From positions 982,828 to 1,046,827 of the forward strand of contig JAGMUV010000026.1 in NCBI GenBank assembly GCA_020744425.1: a stretch of 64,000 bases of DNA, written 5' to 3'. This document shows positions 50,559 through 60,684 of the stretch, one piece after another. The DNA is from Dactylonectria macrodidyma. Its lineage: Eukaryota > Ascomycota > Sordariomycetes > Hypocreales > Nectriaceae. Each line of letters starts with the position of its first letter. Position 1 is the first letter of the stretch. A model generated the notes under the pieces. The model worked only from the letters and a program-made list of their open reading frames with translations. It searched no databases and was not told the DNA's origin. The translations under genes were made by a program, and so were the position numbers.

Positions 50559-53500
50559 CAGCCGAAGGCTGACTCTACATTAAGGGTTTGGTGCAGACAG
50601 GGGTCAATAAGTTTCCCGGGTTCTGATTGGCCAGCAATTTGTATGGATGGCCGCAAAACGTGCAACAACTGGACAATGGCTGCTAAGAAGTGGGCCTAGC
50701 TTTCTGCGGCTCGCAGCACCCCTGGTTTGTTTACTTGCGCTTCGCTTGACATGGAAATTTCATTGAAACAACGCGTCTTGATGCGTGCTTCATTAAGTAA
50801 TGAGTCCTAAGTCTACTCCTCAAGGGCTTCAAGATGACTTGATTTCCATCGTCTGTGCCCGCTGTGGCGAGGAGAAACCGGCGGGTGACTTCGTCAGTAA
50901 ACGGAAATCTGCTGGGAAAACCAAAAACTGCCTCGGCTGTCGTAGTCAGTGCAATTCTCATGTCAGCTCTGTCTCCCCACTCACTCTGTAAGACCATAAG
51001 AGCATTCAACACTAACTGAATAAAGAATTCCAGATCCAGAAGCGCGATCCAAACATTGAGGAACCTCGCCGTCCGTTCTTCCTCAGCTGAAAGACCTGCC
51101 CGGAAGCGAACTGACGGAGAAGCTGGCTTATCCCCTGCTAAGGACAGGTCTGGAACCCAGCCCACGTCGCCAGAGAAGCTACAACAACTTCATGCAGCTA
51201 GGAGGTTATTCAGAGAGTCAATCAGCCAGCCTCACGTAGTGCTAGGGACGCCAATTCCACCAACCCAACAAAGCTCGCGGCTCTTCCGGGAAATGGCTCC
51301 CTCACCTCCCGCGCAGCCAACGACCCATCCAACCGCCTCACATTCTGATCCATCTACTGTCCGAAGCAGCACAACTAGTGTAGATTACTCTTACTTGGCT
51401 GCTAGGTTCCACAGGGCCGGGAAAGACTCGCAAGATGATCCTTCCAAGGCCGGGGCGAGGGCCAAGCTGGCCGCTGTCCAGCGCGACCATCGTTCACGAC
51501 GCCGTGCAGGGGAGACTGTGTCACTGACTCCCACAATATCTCAACTCGGCGTCTTTGATGGGTCTGAGGGTCCTGGAGAAGGTATCCTTGTGCTGTCGTC
51601 CTGGTAAATTGTTCAGGCTAACCACGGAGCGTAGATGGGAGTCGAGATCGACTACAACCGAGTTGGTTTCAAGACGGGAATGGGATAACCAAGGGAGGCA
51701 ATGACAGGGGACATTTCTCTGAATCTGATATTGACGCCGAGGACTATTTCAACTTACTCCTTTCGCCTGCTCGACCACAGAGGTACCTCAAACAATTAGG
51801 GGTGGAGTGTGATTCCGATCCAGGGGACGAAGACGAGAACGACAATAATAATTCCGTGGATGGAAGCCCTCTTCGCCATCGCTTGCCGCAGCCTTCCGCA
51901 CAGCCAAGGCGTGGTCGCCGTGGTCCTGCCCCTGGTACAGGAGGGCGGCCGAGACAATCTCAAAGGCAAACTCCATCGTCGAGGCCGCCACGACGGTATC
52001 GGAGCCCAGTGATGATTCCACCTGAAGAATCGGCGGTATTTCATGCACAAGACCCGGTGTGGAATGGAGACCTTGAGGCTTGCGCCTTGACTGGTCGCGA
52101 CAAGGAAATCCTCCGCGAGTTCTGGACAGAGCTGGACAATGACCAAATGCAGTTTTGCAGTCGATGCCAAGAGAGTTGGTTCCAGATGAAGATCGATTGC
52201 GATGGCATTTGTGCGCGTTGTTATCGGAGGGATGAGAAGCGCCAGCCCGACGAGCCATATTTCTTCTCTGCGGACAATCAGCTCGACTTTGGCCCTGTGC
52301 CGGGCCGGTTGCCCCAGCTCACGCCTACCGAAGAGTCGTTGATTGCTCGTGTTCACGTCCACGTGAACATTATGCTTGTGCGAGGGCAGCAGTACAAGTA
52401 TCGAGGGCACGTAATTCACTTTCTCCGGGAGGTTGGCTTAGTGTACAACCAGCTCCCGCTTTTGCCGCAAGAGTTGAACACTGTGTTACTACGTCCTGCG
52501 AATACGTCGTCCCACGCAAATCTTAGCCGGCAATTCACCCGCCAGTTCCGCGTGCGCCGCCAGCCGGTTGTCATATGGCTAGACTACCTCCGCCGCCATC
52601 ATCCCGGCTATCGATGCGTCGCCATCGACGAAGAGCGGCTGAATCAATTGCCCCAAGATGGTAATGTCCTGGATGCTATCCCCCAGAGTCAGGTGGAGGC
52701 TGCCGATGTTGGACCCGACTCACCCGAGGAAGATCAGGAGGCAGAGCCTGACCTGGAGGACGAGGCTGCGGTGCCGGACCTGTTGGCTAAGGACACGGAG
52801 CTCGATGCTCTGCGGTCTATTCTCTCCGGAGAATCAGGCGCTGATTCAGGGCTTTCCACAAGCTTCCAGGCGCAGGCACAACACGAGCTGCAGCTCCCGA
52901 ATATACGACACACACCCATTAATGAGTTCAATCGCTCTCATGCCCTACTCTCCTTGGCATTTCCCTGCCTCTTTCCTGACGGTAGAGCCGACTTTGTTGA
53001 ACCCCGATTGCGCTCCATTGATTACAAGGATTACGTCGAGCACGCGATGCGCTGGCACGACGGGCGTTTTGCACGCCACCCGACCTTCCGCTTCGTCGCC
53101 TTCAACACGCTAATGCGGTCACAAGCACGTTCGCGGTCCAGATTCTTCGTGAAGCAACATGATGGGAGACAGCAGCCGCTGACGCGAGAGCAACTTATTC
53201 AGGCGCTCGAACACAGCGAGGACCCCGAGGCGCAGGCGCTGATCAACTCGATCACAAGGCATGCGGTGTCTATTCGCGGTACGCGTCCATTCTGGAACAA
53301 AAAGAGGCAGGACCTCGAGGCCTACGCCTATAACCTTGGTTGTCCTGGTGCATTCATCACGTTTAGCCCGGCAGATTTACACTGGCGGAGTCTCTACCAG
53401 CACATGCCCCAGTATGACGACTGGCTAGCCGCCACCGAGCCGGAGAGGATGGCTCTATCGCGCCGCCTATTGCGGCAGAACCCTCACATTGCTGCTTTCC

Positions 53501-56500
53501 ACTTCTACCGCCGATACTGCCTCTTTCGGGATATCGTGCTAAGCAAGAAGTTTAGCATCACGGATTACTGGGATCGTTATGAATGGCAAGGGCGTGGGAG
53601 TCCACACAACCACGGCCTGTACTGGATGGAAAATTGCCCCGGAGCCGACATAGAGGACGAAGCCGCTCGTGATGTTTTTGCACGCACGTGAGGATTCCAC
53701 GTCACTGCCATTAACCCCGAGCCGAGTAGGACTATGCCTCAGGGTGAGGGTAATCCGCTGAGCGTAGATCCCCTAAGCATAGAGATGACATTCCTGCGGC
53801 TCTCGCAAATTGTCAACCGTTGCCAGCGCCACAAGTGCAACACCACGTACTGCTTGCGTGTGAGGAAGAGAACCGGTGACATCGCGAGGGATATGGAGGG
53901 CGCTGCTGCAGACATCGAGGCGGCCAACGCGGCCAATCCAGAGAGGGAGTGTCGTTTTGACTTCCCTCGTGCCTTGCGGGAGCTGGCTGCAGTTATCAGG
54001 AAGGAAGGTAGGTCGTACCACATCTTCGAGGCGGCGCGGAACGACAGCCTCATGAACCACTTCAATCCTGCTATCATCCTAGGCTGGCTAGCCAATATCG
54101 ACATATCTCCTTGCACCAGCTTACAGGCGGTTATTACGTACGCTGCGAAGTATTGCAGCAAATCTGAGAAGAAGACTGAGCCTTACTGCAAACTTGCAGA
54201 TCAGGTCTTGCCGCACACGGCACACCTCCAGCCCTTATTATCCTTCTCCTCTCGCCTTATGAATAAGCTGATTGCCGAGAGGGATTACTCGGCGCAGGAG
54301 ATTTCCCACCTTCTGCTTAACATCCCTCTGCAGGAAGGGACACGGATGGTCGTCTCCGTCGACTGCCGTCCGTTGGAGCAACATGCACGTTCGTATCGCG
54401 TCGACGAAGATGTCAATGAGACTATCGGCAGCTACAGAAAATATCTGGAGCGAAATGACCAGCATGAGGATGTAGCCTACCTCGAGTACCTGCAATCGTA
54501 CAATCTCAAGACGTGGAGGAGACTCGCTGCTAACGCGAAGCAAAGGGTCCTAGCTTACTTCCCTCGATACAAGTCCATAGAGGCTTCTCCCCAGTTTAAC
54601 GACTTCTGCCGTGTTAAATTGATGATGGTTCATCCACATCGCTCTCCACAAGAGTTGCTCGTGGTGGGCGGGCAGCGGTTCGATTCCTTCGCGACTGCGT
54701 ACAAGTGCTGCACAGAGCACCATGATGCCCACGCGGACGATCATTATGGGGAGCCAGATAACAAAGAATTGAGGGCAGAGGACGATGAATTTGAGCTTGA
54801 GCTCCATGAGGAGCCCATTGTGGAGGAGGACTGGCATGAACTCGCCCGCATGCTGCCTGACCGCCCGCTGGAGGAAGAGGACATCGACATCCTCGGCCGC
54901 CGAGATATCGACATCGATTATGATTGGGCCTCCCACGTTGGACGGTATACCGACGACGGCATTCTCAGCGGCGACTACTGGAAGCAACGCAAAGCGGAAA
55001 ACCCCTGGAATCTCGACGTGGACCATCAGCCCTTGGAAGCTCGCGATTCCCTAAATCGAGATCAGCGCCTAGTGTACGACACGGTGATGGGCCACTTCCT
55101 GACAGGGGTTCCTTCCCAGTTGTTACTCCATGTAGATGGGGAGGCGGCACTGGCAAGTCATACCTCATCAACCTGCTCTCCGCGCACCTTCAAGCCGCGA
55201 CGGGCGGGAGAGGGACACCCGTCTGGCGTGCCGCGCCCACGGGCGTCGCGGGAAATCAGATTTCGGGCACTACCTTGCATTCCCTGTTGCACCTGCCAAT
55301 TAATAAGGACTTCAAGCCTCTCTCAGCCATTGATAAGGCTCAGCTCCAGAAGAAGCTTAAAGATATCAAGTATCTGATCATTGATGAGAAGAGCATGCTT
55401 GGACTGCGTCAGCTATCTTGGATCGATGACCGTCTCCGAGAGGCGTTCCCGAATAAGAACGAAGAGTTCTTTAGCGGCCTGAACATCCTGTTGGTTGGTG
55501 ACTTCTTTCAGCTTCCCCCTGTGCTGCAGAAGCCGCTTTATTACGATAAAGAGGTTCAGGGAGTAGAGATCAAGGGCAGAAACGCATATAGGCGATTCGA
55601 TAAATCGGTCTTCTTGAAAGTTGTCCAGCGGCAGCGTGGCGACGATCAGGAGGCATTCCGCCTAGCTCTCGGGGAATTGCGACTGCTTCAACTATCTGTG
55701 GAGTCCTGGAAGCTCCTTTCCAGCCGCGTACAGGCAAAACTAGACGATCAAGAGGTCGCAAGGTTTGTCAACGCCTTACGAGTATACGCCACTAAAGATA
55801 GGGTGAACGAATATAACCACTATCACCTCGACCGCCTCAGCCGGCCAGTCATCCAGGTCATGGCTAAGAACGTCGGCCCCGGCGCGGCTGCTGCACCTGA
55901 TGACAAGGCGGGCAACCTTGCGAAGCAGATCCCAATATGCATTGGCTCCCGTCTGATGCTGACGTCCAACCTTTGGCAGCCAGTTGGCCTCTGCAACGGC
56001 GCTCGCGGCACAGTTTACGATATCGGCTGGGCACCTGGGGCCGACCCCATCCAAGACCCTCCCTGTGTTATCATGATGGAGTTTGACAAATACAGCGGAC
56101 CGGTATTCCTGACCACCGTTGATGGCAGGAAGGTTGTGCCGATTCTCCCAGTGGAGAGGGACTTCCTCATGGGAGCCATTCTCTGCGCTCGCACCCAGTT
56201 TCCCCTGATCGTATGCTACGCAATTACCGTGCACAAGTCACAAAGCATCACCGAAGACATGGTAGTTACAGATCTGTCCTGCCGGGACTTTCAGACTAGT
56301 TTAGGCTACGTGGCTGTCTCGCGTGAAAACGCTCAAGGGTCTGATGTTGGATGCACCATTTGATCGTAATCACTTGGTCTACGGGTCTCCCCCGGATGGC
56401 ATGAAGATGAAGATGAGGGATCAGGAGCTTAGGAAACGGCAGGTGCTCACACGGAATCCGTACATGTCACATAATACCAAGAATGGCCATGGCAATGGAT

Positions 56501-56609
56501 CAGTACGTAGATAATGCAGTAGTAGTAATAGCTTCCCGGCCCGCGGACACACAGCCTTCGGCTGAGGCTACTCCATGCACCCCATCGCCGCTCCAATGTG
56601 CATGGGGTG
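50559..56609 (+). mobile_element. Helitron (rolling-circle transposon), decayed
   Basis: A Rep/helicase gene on the plus strand is bracketed by two short palindromes that are each other's reverse complement: CAGCCGAAGGCTG at 50559-50571 and CAGCCTTCGGCTG at 56552-56564. Just inside the likely 3' end is a hairpin with an 8-bp stem (CACCCCAT at 56578-56585, ATGGGGTG at 56602-56609). Exact termini could not be fixed: a CTRR end after the hairpin and a TC start were not convincing. The boundaries given are therefore approximate. Confidence 0.65.
50800..56514 (+). pseudogene. Helitron Rep-helicase
   Basis: Exon 1 (from 50800) holds a double-CxxC finger (CARCGEEKPAGDF...NCLGC). A Pro/Ser-rich exon covers about 51041-51581, and the main frame starts near 51637 after an intron. 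It contains the Helitron-like N-terminal domain (HALLSLAFPCLFPDGRADF), the Rep part with RGSPHNHGLYW and the tyrosine motif VITYAAKYCSK, and a Pif1-type helicase with GGGTGKSYLI, LIIDEKSMLG, VGDFFQLPPV and VHKSQSI. Three lesions are visible. A TGA at 53689-53691 stands where a Trp is expected (FART-stop-GFHVTAINPEP). A one-base frameshift lies near 55135-55142, just before the Walker A motif. Another one-base frameshift lies near 56320, after YVAVS, with the true end (VKTLKGLMLDAPFDRNHL) in a different frame and a stop at 56514. The element cannot now encode its own replication protein. Confidence 0.85.
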
Positions 56610-56650
56610 ACGTAGTATTTTAAAGTATGAAAGTCACATGACCGTTCCCT

Positions 56651-56777
56651 GACACCAACTCAACGCCAATCCATTCAACGAAAGCGTTCAGTTCATCAAC
56701 TCAACGAGAGGCCGGCGATTACTAAGCCAATTCACTCAATATAGGTCGTCCGTTGAGTTGGTTGAGTTGTTTGGGTC
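56651..56777. mobile_element. Possible small MITE
   Basis: The ends GACACCAACTCAACG and (inverted) GACCCAAACAACTCAACC are similar. CAACTCAACG recurs inside, and its inverse GTTGAGTTG occurs twice at the right. No clear target duplication was found, so this is tentative. Confidence 0.35.
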
Positions 56778-56979
56778 TCTGGGCACTCTCATGAGATGCG
56801 GAGTCGACGAGACAAGACACATAAGTGATTAGTCCTTGTCATATATTCCGCGACTCATTTTCGAACGCCTGTCGCCCGATTCTATTCAAAACAAACATGT
56901 ATCATCGCTGGGGCTTCATTAATACTCCCATATTCACGACTGCAGCTGTTGCCGATGGCCTTGGCCTCAATCCCTTGCC

Positions 56980-58767
56980 TTAGAATATTTTCTTGACCAT
57001 GTCTAAGGCAATGCTCGACCACTGGTTGAGGATGTCCCATCCAGTCGACTTTCTTTCCTCACTCACCTCTAGGAGAGTCTCTTCAGGGACCTCGATGTCA
57101 CGTCTATCCAGAACAATAACAAGCAACAGGAACCCGGAGCCTGTCGTAAGCAAGCAGACTCCAAGCCAAGAGAAGACTCTGGCAAACGATACCTCGGCCA
57201 ACTGTCTCGAGATACCAGGTATCGCCTTGTACGTAAGGGAGATCTGGTCTGAGTCGAAGGAGTCGTGGCACATGTCCCATGCCGCCAGGTATGACTGCCG
57301 TAGCAACTGTTGGACGTAGCCATCGATGTTATCATACGTGGGCAACAGTGTGGAATTCATGACAGCAATCATGGTCATGAGGTCAGGCAGAAGCCAGAGA
57401 GACTCCAGGACCCAGGGATTTGCATCGAACACAACCTGGTCGAGTGGTGTTTGGTCTCCAACTACTCGCCCGGACAGATACCTGCTCTGCTTGCTGGTGG
57501 TCACTCCGGCCGTGAAGTTTACGAGGCCATACCAGTAGCAATTGCCAGACCACTGTTGAACGTACCAGCCAAGGGAGTCAACGCTTCCGAAGATAGTGGG
57601 GTCAAGGTGTGTACATGGCGATTCCGCGTCCGTTCTCCCAACACGCTTCACCATGACCCAGAAGGTCATGGGTCCTTCATGTAGCGTCGGTATAGGCTTG
57701 GAAGTCGACACTTGCGAGGAATTCCATGGCAAGCTGTTGTTATACACGACCGTCACGCCGGGGTCGTAGTACAGCGCTGGGTCGTCGTCGACAAGAGTGA
57801 GGTTAGGCGACCTGGTGGTGAAATCATCTGTCGGCCGATACCAGGTGATACTGTGGATGTTAATACACGGCAACACGGCGTCGATCAAGGTCGAATTTGG
57901 GCCAACAGCTTCGTTTCTGGTCACGACATGCCGACACCCGTTACCGGTCAGGGACGTGCCGTTCTCAGCAGCGTTTCTCACATCGCCCCAAGCCAACGCG
58001 GCATATCCGGCGGCATAGCGCAGATACGACCGCTTGCTGAGGCCTGACTGGGCGTATCCCGAGTATCGGTACCAGTACCAGCCGTCGAAGTCGGCTCGGG
58101 GGTCGACAGCGGCAACAGCCTCATTCGTCGAGTCGACAGGGACAAGCCTGGACGTCCAGTTGACGGCGCCAGTCAGCAGCGGGGGGATATACACTTGAAC
58201 CGAGGAGAGAAGAAGAGCGAAGGTGATTAACCACTGGCCGGGGCCCTTTGGCATCATGAACGGGCGCTTAAACCACGGGGGTAACTTCCACCGTGACATA
58301 AACTCCTCTGCCTCTGCCTCTGTTTGTGTGTCCTTTGCCTCCTGGTTGTTCTCTGGGCCAGGTGCTAACTTGCCCGTAGACGCGAGATGGTGAGCGCATG
58401 CCCACACGATAGTTGTCGTCCACCATGACACGAGAAGCTTGACAATGACCATGGCGGTCGAGAGAAGGGTCGTAACGTCAGCGACGCGCAGTATCAACCG
58501 GCCGTTAACGTAGGTCGCGTGGGTCGCATCCTCGTCGTCAAGAGCTTCGTATCCGTTCAAGGCCAAGACTATACTGAGGGCGACGGCCAGGCTCGCGGCG
58601 CCATGCGAAAGGAGAACACCCCAGGCGTTGAACTGGGGCAACCACTGGCGGATGTATTTCGTTCGAGCGGCATCTTCTTGCGGATCCTCGACCTTCTCGA
58701 GGTTTATGGTGGGTTTCGTGGTAGAGGCTGGCCTGGTGCCGTCTGTTACAGCCTCCTCATCAGCCAT
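56980..58767 (-). CDS. Uncharacterised fungal membrane glycoprotein
   Basis: A single exon of about 595 residues from MADEEAVTDG; an upstream in-frame Met at 58875 would add 36 unlikely residues. Three hydrophobic segments occupy the N-terminal third (GVLLSHGAASLAVALSIVLA, VTTLLSTAMVIVKLLVSWW, WLITFALLLSSVQVYIPPLL). A long non-cytosolic loop follows, with at least six Asn-glycosylation motifs (NGTS, NSTL, NLTL, NNSL, NSSQ, NFTA) and scattered cysteines. A last membrane segment (WLGVCLLTTGSGFLLLVIVL) lies near the end, with a short cytosolic tail. The layout fits a plasma-membrane or vacuolar protein of a fungal-specific family with unknown function. No lesions are seen. It looks like one of the few undisturbed host genes here. 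Confidence 0.7.
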   Translation of the reverse strand: MADEEAVTDGTRPASTTKPTINLEKVEDPQEDAARTKYIRQWLPQFNAWGVLLSHGAASLAVALSIVLALNGYEALDDEDATHATYVNGRLILRVADVTTLLSTAMVIVKLLVSWWTTTIVWACAHHLASTGKLAPGPENNQEAKDTQTEAEAEEFMSRWKLPPWFKRPFMMPKGPGQWLITFALLLSSVQVYIPPLLTGAVNWTSRLVPVDSTNEAVAAVDPRADFDGWYWYRYSGYAQSGLSKRSYLRYAAGYAALAWGDVRNAAENGTSLTGNGCRHVVTRNEAVGPNSTLIDAVLPCINIHSITWYRPTDDFTTRSPNLTLVDDDPALYYDPGVTVVYNNSLPWNSSQVSTSKPIPTLHEGPMTFWVMVKRVGRTDAESPCTHLDPTIFGSVDSLGWYVQQWSGNCYWYGLVNFTAGVTTSKQSRYLSGRVVGDQTPLDQVVFDANPWVLESLWLLPDLMTMIAVMNSTLLPTYDNIDGYVQQLLRQSYLAAWDMCHDSFDSDQISLTYKAIPGISRQLAEVSFARVFSWLGVCLLTTGSGFLLLVIVLDRRDIEVPEETLLEVSEERKSTGWDILNQWSSIALDMVKKIF

Positions 58768-58991
58768 TGCGTGCCTTGTGGGTGTAAATTGTATAGAGTG
58801 TAGAGGTGGAAAGGAGCAAAGAGCACACGAATTCGCATAGTACCGCGTTGGAGGAAATTCACGCGGAATTCTCAACCAGCATTACGATATGAACCCCTGG
58901 CAGTCCTAGACAATATTGGGCCGCTAGCTTAATAATAAAGCCTCACGTTGGGTCCCCAGAGAGTGTCAATGTCACAACATGCACCGACATG

Positions 58992-59153
58992 ACACTCTTT
59001 ACACTCTTTACACTCTTTACACTCTTTACACTCTTTACACTCTTTACACTCTTTACACTCTTTACACTCTTTACACTCTTTACACTCTTTACACTCTTTA
59101 CACTCTTTACACTCTTTACACTCTTTACACTCTTTACACTCTTTACACTCTTC
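58992..59153. repeat. Minisatellite: 18 copies of a 9-mer
   Basis: The unit ACACTCTTT is repeated 18 times without interruption; only the last unit differs (ACACTCTTC). It ends 46 bp before the ATG of the LINE ORF1 at 59200. It is open in several frames, which explains long apparent ORFs of Lys-Glu-Cys or Tyr-Thr-Leu repeats that should not be taken as genes. Confidence 0.95.
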
Positions 59154-59199
59154 TAGGCGAAAGAACGGGTTGGCGCTGCCGTAAGCGTGGCACCGGGAG

Positions 59200-60684
59200 A
59201 TGGACGCGACCGCCGAGGAGATCATGGTCGCGGGTGGGGATTCGGTGACCGCGACGCGTCGCTCGTCGAGACCCGTGAAACCAACCGCGAAAGCCCAAAA
59301 GTTTTGGCAAGTAGCCTCAAGCCAGGCCGGGACATCGAAGAATGCCGGCACAAAGCAAGTGGCAGCAGGCGACAACGACTGGGACAATGCGGACGAGGGA
59401 CTGCAGGCTGTGGATGGCGCGGCCCGCAGCGATTCATCGCTAATGCAGATGATGCTCCAGACGACGCTCCAGACGATGCTCCAGGAAACGTCGAGCCATC
59501 TTATGAGCAAGCAGAAACAGATGCTGGAGAGACTCTGGGATGCTTTGATGGAGAACCAGCAGAAAGCGACAAAGGTGATTAGCGATCAGCTGGAGATGAT
59601 CCGACAACTCCAGCAGGAGATACGGACGGTCAGGGCCGAGGCGGCTGACGACCGGAAGAAAGCCGAGGAAACCAGAAGCATGCAGGAACAGACAGCACGT
59701 GAGATGAAACAGATGCGCGAGCAGCTGATTGAACAGCTCAGGCAGGTGAGGGAACAAGCGGCAGAAGAAACAAAGCAGTTGCGAGAGCAACTAGACGCGA
59801 TGGCCAAAAGTATTCAGGCCAACAGCGCCCAGACGAGCCCGCACCCATCGTATGCAGACGTAGCCCGTACCCCGCCGTCAAGCCAGCCAAGCAACCTTCA
59901 AACCCTCGCGTCGATGCAAACAACACCATCCACACTTACGGATACTCTCTTCTGCACTATCGACACATCGCGTGTCAACGAGGAGGAGAAGGGCAAAGCG
60001 CAAGTGGGAGGAATTCGACAGGCCATTGAGGAGGAGATGCGAAAGAAGGAGGGCCGACAGGACTGGAGGTGTGCAGCTGTGGTGAGGAACGCAAAGAACG
60101 CAGACCGTATTAAGGTGATCTGCCGAGACGAGTCGGAGATGAAGTTCGTCAAGGAAGCGGCAGAGAAGACAGCAGTCAAGGGCGCAAGAGTCCTCAGGGA
60201 CCAACTGTATCCGGTCAAAGTTGACGGCGCAAACAGGGCAGCGGTCCTGGACGCAGCTGGCAACGTGCTGCCAGGCACAGCGGAGGCGCTGGGAAAGGAG
60301 AACGGAGTGACGATTGCCAAGATGCAGTGGCTCAGCGACAAGGAGAATGGGAAATCCTACGGCTCGATGGTGATCTACGTTACGAAGGTGAGCGATGCGC
60401 AACGCTTGCTGGAAGAGAGATACTTTCACCTCGCTGGGGAGTCGGCCAGCACCAACGTTTTCGAGCGACGCCAAGGCCCAGTCCAATGCTACAACTGCTG
60501 GGAGCTTGGTCACAAAGCCTTCACCTGCAACAGACCCCAGCGATGCGGCAAATGTGCGGAAACGGGACACCGCCACACACAGTGCCAGGCGATCGAGCCG
60601 AAGTGCGTTCTCTGCAGAGGACCACACGAATCGCTCAGTCGCAACTGCCGAGTACGACAACTACATGACGGCAATGTGCACTAA
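59200..60684 (+). CDS. LINE ORF1 (second copy): gag-like protein
   Basis: An open frame of 494 residues. The N-terminus is basic (RRSSRPVKPTAKAQKFWQ). A Gln/Glu/Met-rich coiled coil covers roughly residues 85-205. The shared motif SYADVARTPPSSQPSN and the central domain (FCTIDTSRVNEEEKGKAQVG) follow. Three zinc knuckles close it: CYNCWELGHKAFTC, CGKCAETGHRHTQC and CVLCRGPHESLSRNC. It is collinear with ORF1 of the first LINE, which supports the assignment. The frame is undamaged although its partner ORF2 is broken. The stop overlaps the ORF2 start. Confidence 0.85.
   Translation: MDATAEEIMVAGGDSVTATRRSSRPVKPTAKAQKFWQVASSQAGTSKNAGTKQVAAGDNDWDNADEGLQAVDGAARSDSSLMQMMLQTTLQTMLQETSSHLMSKQKQMLERLWDALMENQQKATKVISDQLEMIRQLQQEIRTVRAEAADDRKKAEETRSMQEQTAREMKQMREQLIEQLRQVREQAAEETKQLREQLDAMAKSIQANSAQTSPHPSYADVARTPPSSQPSNLQTLASMQTTPSTLTDTLFCTIDTSRVNEEEKGKAQVGGIRQAIEEEMRKKEGRQDWRCAAVVRNAKNADRIKVICRDESEMKFVKEAAEKTAVKGARVLRDQLYPVKVDGANRAAVLDAAGNVLPGTAEALGKENGVTIAKMQWLSDKENGKSYGSMVIYVTKVSDAQRLLEERYFHLAGESASTNVFERRQGPVQCYNCWELGHKAFTCNRPQRCGKCAETGHRHTQCQAIEPKCVLCRGPHESLSRNCRVRQLHDGNVH

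Noticed and set aside
58992..59153. Possible CRISPR-like array
   Set aside because: Units are 9 bp with no spacers, and the genome is fungal; it is a plain minisatellite.
58929..59510. Long ORF of repeated Lys-Glu-Cys (minus) or Tyr-Thr-Leu (plus)
   Set aside because: Produced entirely by the 9-bp minisatellite, which is open in several frames; no start context or domain.
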